64,000 nucleotides of DNA, taken from assembly GCF_001729745.1 (NCBI RefSeq), contig NZ_CP017186.1, positions 4,402,001 through 4,466,000 on the forward strand. Reading direction: 5' to 3'. Position numbers and translations under genes: made by a program. The notes under the pieces are model-generated. The model was not told the origin of the DNA and searched no databases. It worked only from the letters and a program-made list of their open reading frames with translations. Positions 62,564 through 64,000 of this stretch are shown here, piece after piece; the stretch's first letter is position 1, and each line of letters opens with the position of its first letter. Source of the stretch: Enterobacter hormaechei subsp. hoffmannii. Its GTDB lineage: Bacteria > Pseudomonadota > Gammaproteobacteria > Enterobacterales > Enterobacteriaceae.

Positions 62564-62854
62564 TTACTGCGATAGGGCTGGGATGACATGTTGAGGGTCG
62601 TTAGCAATGGCGCGCAATAGCGCTTTAGCGGGGCCTGTAGGTGAGCGTCTGCCTTGTTCCCAGTTACGCAACGTATCAACGCTAACTGAGATTAAGTTCG
62701 CGAATTTACTCTGCGACAACCCGGACGCCTGACGAATTTCTTTTATTTTCATCGCATCAATTTGAAACGTACGCGACGGCTCTCGTTGGCCCTCGGCAAT
62801 TTCGTTGATTTGCGCAATGCTTTGGGTTAATCGCTCAAACAGCGCCTTATCCAT
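62564..62854 (-). CDS. XRE antitoxin of a RelE/HigB-like pair
   Basis: 96 residues. A C-terminal XRE HTH (about 34-85) contains IKEIRQASGLSQSKFANLI and SVDTLRNWEQGRRSPTGPA; the N-terminal 30 residues are a toxin-binding tail. It follows the toxin gene with no gap (toxin TAA directly before ATG), with GAGAGGTGG as ribosome site. Toxin-first order and size fit HigA/NadS-type antitoxins. It is expected to neutralise the toxin and repress the pair. Confidence 0.85.
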   Translation of the reverse strand: MDKALFERLTQSIAQINEIAEGQREPSRTFQIDAMKIKEIRQASGLSQSKFANLISVSVDTLRNWEQGRRSPTGPAKALLRAIANDPQHVIPALSQ

Positions 62855-63166
62855 TTACCACCTCTCAATCATCTTTTTCAGTATGGCTTTTTCACCCGCG
62901 GAGAGGTCATCTTTGATCCCTTTGCGATAGATGAGCAGCAACCTGATTTCACACTCACGCGTACGGTGAAAATAGATAACTCTGACTCCACTACGCTTTC
63001 CCTTACCGCCAGCAAGCCAGCGAATCTTTCGCAAGCCTCCCGTATTCTGGATCAGATCGCCGTAATCCGGTTGCGTTGCCAGGAATATTTGGAACCTATG
63101 ATATTCGTCGTCATCCAGTAACGTTTTGACGTCTTCTGTAAAAATATCCGTTTCAATGAATAGCAT
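62855..63166 (-). CDS. RelE/HigB-like toxin
   Basis: 103 residues with a RelE/HigB2-like layout: ETDIFTEDVKTLLDDDEYHR, GDLIQNTGGLRKIRWLAGGK, GKRSGVRVIYFHRTRECEIR and LLLIYRKGIKDDLSAGEKA. The GGLRKIRW and RVIYF stretches are the usual core strands of this toxin superfamily, which cleaves mRNA at the ribosome. No E. coli K-12 homologue is in this place; there the interval holds other small genes (yiiE, yiiF). Activity is inferred from family. Confidence 0.85.
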   Translation of the reverse strand: MLFIETDIFTEDVKTLLDDDEYHRFQIFLATQPDYGDLIQNTGGLRKIRWLAGGKGKRSGVRVIYFHRTRECEIRLLLIYRKGIKDDLSAGEKAILKKMIERW

Positions 63167-63205
63167 AAATCATACGCCATTGGCTTATAGTAGCAAACAT
63201 CCAAT

Positions 63206-63222
63206 GTACGTCAATGACGTAC
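63206..63222 (-). promoter_or_regulatory. Palindromic operator of the toxin-antitoxin pair
   Basis: GTACGTCA-A-TGACGTAC, a perfect 8+1+8 palindrome, 40 bp upstream of the toxin ATG. Candidate autoregulation site for the XRE antitoxin. Confidence 0.7.
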
Positions 63223-63314
63223 CCCTAGCTGATTACGTTAATGGGATACGCTGAATAAAGCGAAGTATAATTCCTGCTACGTTGTGTATTTGCGAGCCGC
63301 TTTCCAGACGACTG

Positions 63315-64000
63315 CTACTCCTCCTCGTTCCCGCCCTCTTCATACGCGCCATACGGCTTCGCAGGCAGAACGATATAGGTGCCTTCAAACACCGCGCCCG
63401 GCGTTTCATCGCCGAACAGCTCAACCTGCATTTGTACGCGTGCTTTACGCCCACGCGCCAGACGGTCGAGATCGCCGCCCAGTGCACCCAGGTCAGCTAC
63501 CGCGCTCGGCTTGCCGCTGATCGGCGCGCTGTAGCGGATATGGGCATCGGCCAGAATAATGGTGCCGCCGAGATGACGTTCGCGCAGCATCAGCCAGATC
63601 AGTCCCCAGCCGGTGAGCGTGGCGAGTGAAAACAGGCTACCGGCAAACAGGGTATGGTGTGGGTTCTGGTTGCCGGTTTCCGGCATGGTGGTAATAAATT
63701 TTTGCCCGGTATATTGCTGAATACGCACGCCCATTTTTTCACTGAGCGGAATGTGCTGATACCACGCCTGCTGGAGCTGCCCGCACCAGTCGGCACGATG
63801 GAGAATATCGTCCAGGGTGGCGATGGGTTTGATCATCAAAAAGTGACGAATCGGCGTAGTTTGCGGGGCGGTGATTTCCCCCTGATTCACGAAACCAAGC
63901 TTGGCAAAGAACTCAACGGCATCTTCACGGGCGCTACAGGTGACGCGCTTGACCCCTTCCTGACGGGCGACGGATTCCAGCGTCATGGCCATCAGCGTTC
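63315..64000 (-). CDS. yiiD: YiiD/FabY-type bifunctional GNAT and thioesterase-fold protein, C-terminal part
   Basis: The frame is open to the right edge, so the N-terminal acetyltransferase domain is only partly visible. The 228 visible residues begin near the end of the GNAT fold ([18 protein letters not shown]), then the C-terminal hot-dog domain with [20 protein letters not shown] and [21 protein letters not shown]. coli YiiD (FabY) has been linked to starting fatty-acid synthesis by malonyl-ACP decarboxylation. It lies next to fdhE as in E. coli, with the toxin pair in between. Confidence 0.88.
   Translation of the reverse strand, partial: TLMAMTLESVARQEGVKRVTCSAREDAVEFFAKLGFVNQGEITAPQTTPIRHFLMIKPIATLDDILHRADWCGQLQQAWYQHIPLSEKMGVRIQQYTGQKFITTMPETGNQNPHHTLFAGSLFSLATLTGWGLIWLMLRERHLGGTIILADAHIRYSAPISGKPSAVADLGALGGDLDRLARGRKARVQMQVELFGDETPGAVFEGTYIVLPAKPYGAYEEGGNEEE

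Overview
The window is chromosomal DNA from a member of the Enterobacteriaceae, most likely Enterobacter or a close relative such as Lelliottia or Leclercia. Most of it follows the order of the E. coli katG-to-fdhE region: katG, metF, metLB, metJ, rpmE, priA, cytR, ftsN, hslVU, menA, rraA, zapB, glpFKX, fpr, yiiRQ, tpiA, cdh, sbp, pfkA, fieF, cpxP, cpxRA, yiiM, sodA, rha, fdhD, fdoGHI, fdhE, yiiD. The proteins are close to, but clearly not, E. coli. Insertions, losses and two families of intergenic palindromes separate it from E. coli. No tRNA, rRNA, insertion sequence, prophage or CRISPR array was seen, and every large gene is intact. The genes at both window edges are cut.

Region 1 (1-9.6 kb): the end of a YijO-type regulator, then fsaB-gldA (C3 sugar and dihydroxyacetone chemistry), katG (peroxide defence), metF and metLB (methionine synthesis). 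MetJ boxes lie in front of metF and between metB and metJ. Region 2 (9.7-18.5 kb): metJ, then housekeeping genes for ribosome, replication restart, nucleoside control, cell division, the HslUV protease (sigma-32 promoter overlapping the ftsN stop), menaquinone synthesis and RNase E control. Region 3 (18.5-31.6 kb): a 580-bp gap holding an unrecognised 35-residue membrane-peptide ORF behind a folded leader, then zapB, the glpFKX glycerol operon with CRP and GlpR sites, fpr, tpiA, an extra SLC13-type carrier, cdh, sbp, pfkA with a Cra site, and fieF.

Region 4 (31.6-36 kb): the Cpx envelope-stress module. cpxP (with the CpxQ small RNA as its 3' end) diverges from cpxRA over a perfect CpxR box. 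yiiM and sodA (Fur box) follow. Region 5 (36-49.2 kb): an enlarged L-rhamnose locus with rhaT, rhaR, rhaS and rhaBAD, followed by a complete rhamnose-type ABC importer, a FucO-type lactaldehyde reductase and the rhaM mutarotase. The cell thus has two rhamnose uptake routes and a dedicated outlet for the lactaldehyde made by RhaD.

Region 6 (49.2-55.7 kb) is accessory: a raffinose/melibiose-type raf cluster (permease, alpha-galactosidase, LacI repressor, paired operators), an AzlCD amino-acid exporter with a divergent XRE-cupin regulator and a perfect palindromic operator, and a small DUF1471 protein. In E. coli this interval holds frv genes. Region 7 (55.8-64 kb): fdhD, the selenoprotein formate dehydrogenase-O operon fdoGHI-fdhE with an in-frame UGA and SECIS hairpin, a RelE/HigB-like toxin with XRE antitoxin, and the 3' part of yiiD.

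The least explained items are the 35-residue ORF with its leader at 18.55-18.96 kb, the hairpin covering the rhaT ribosome-binding site, the structured fdoG leader, and five copies of a C-rich palindromic element whose full-length copies have inverted ends.
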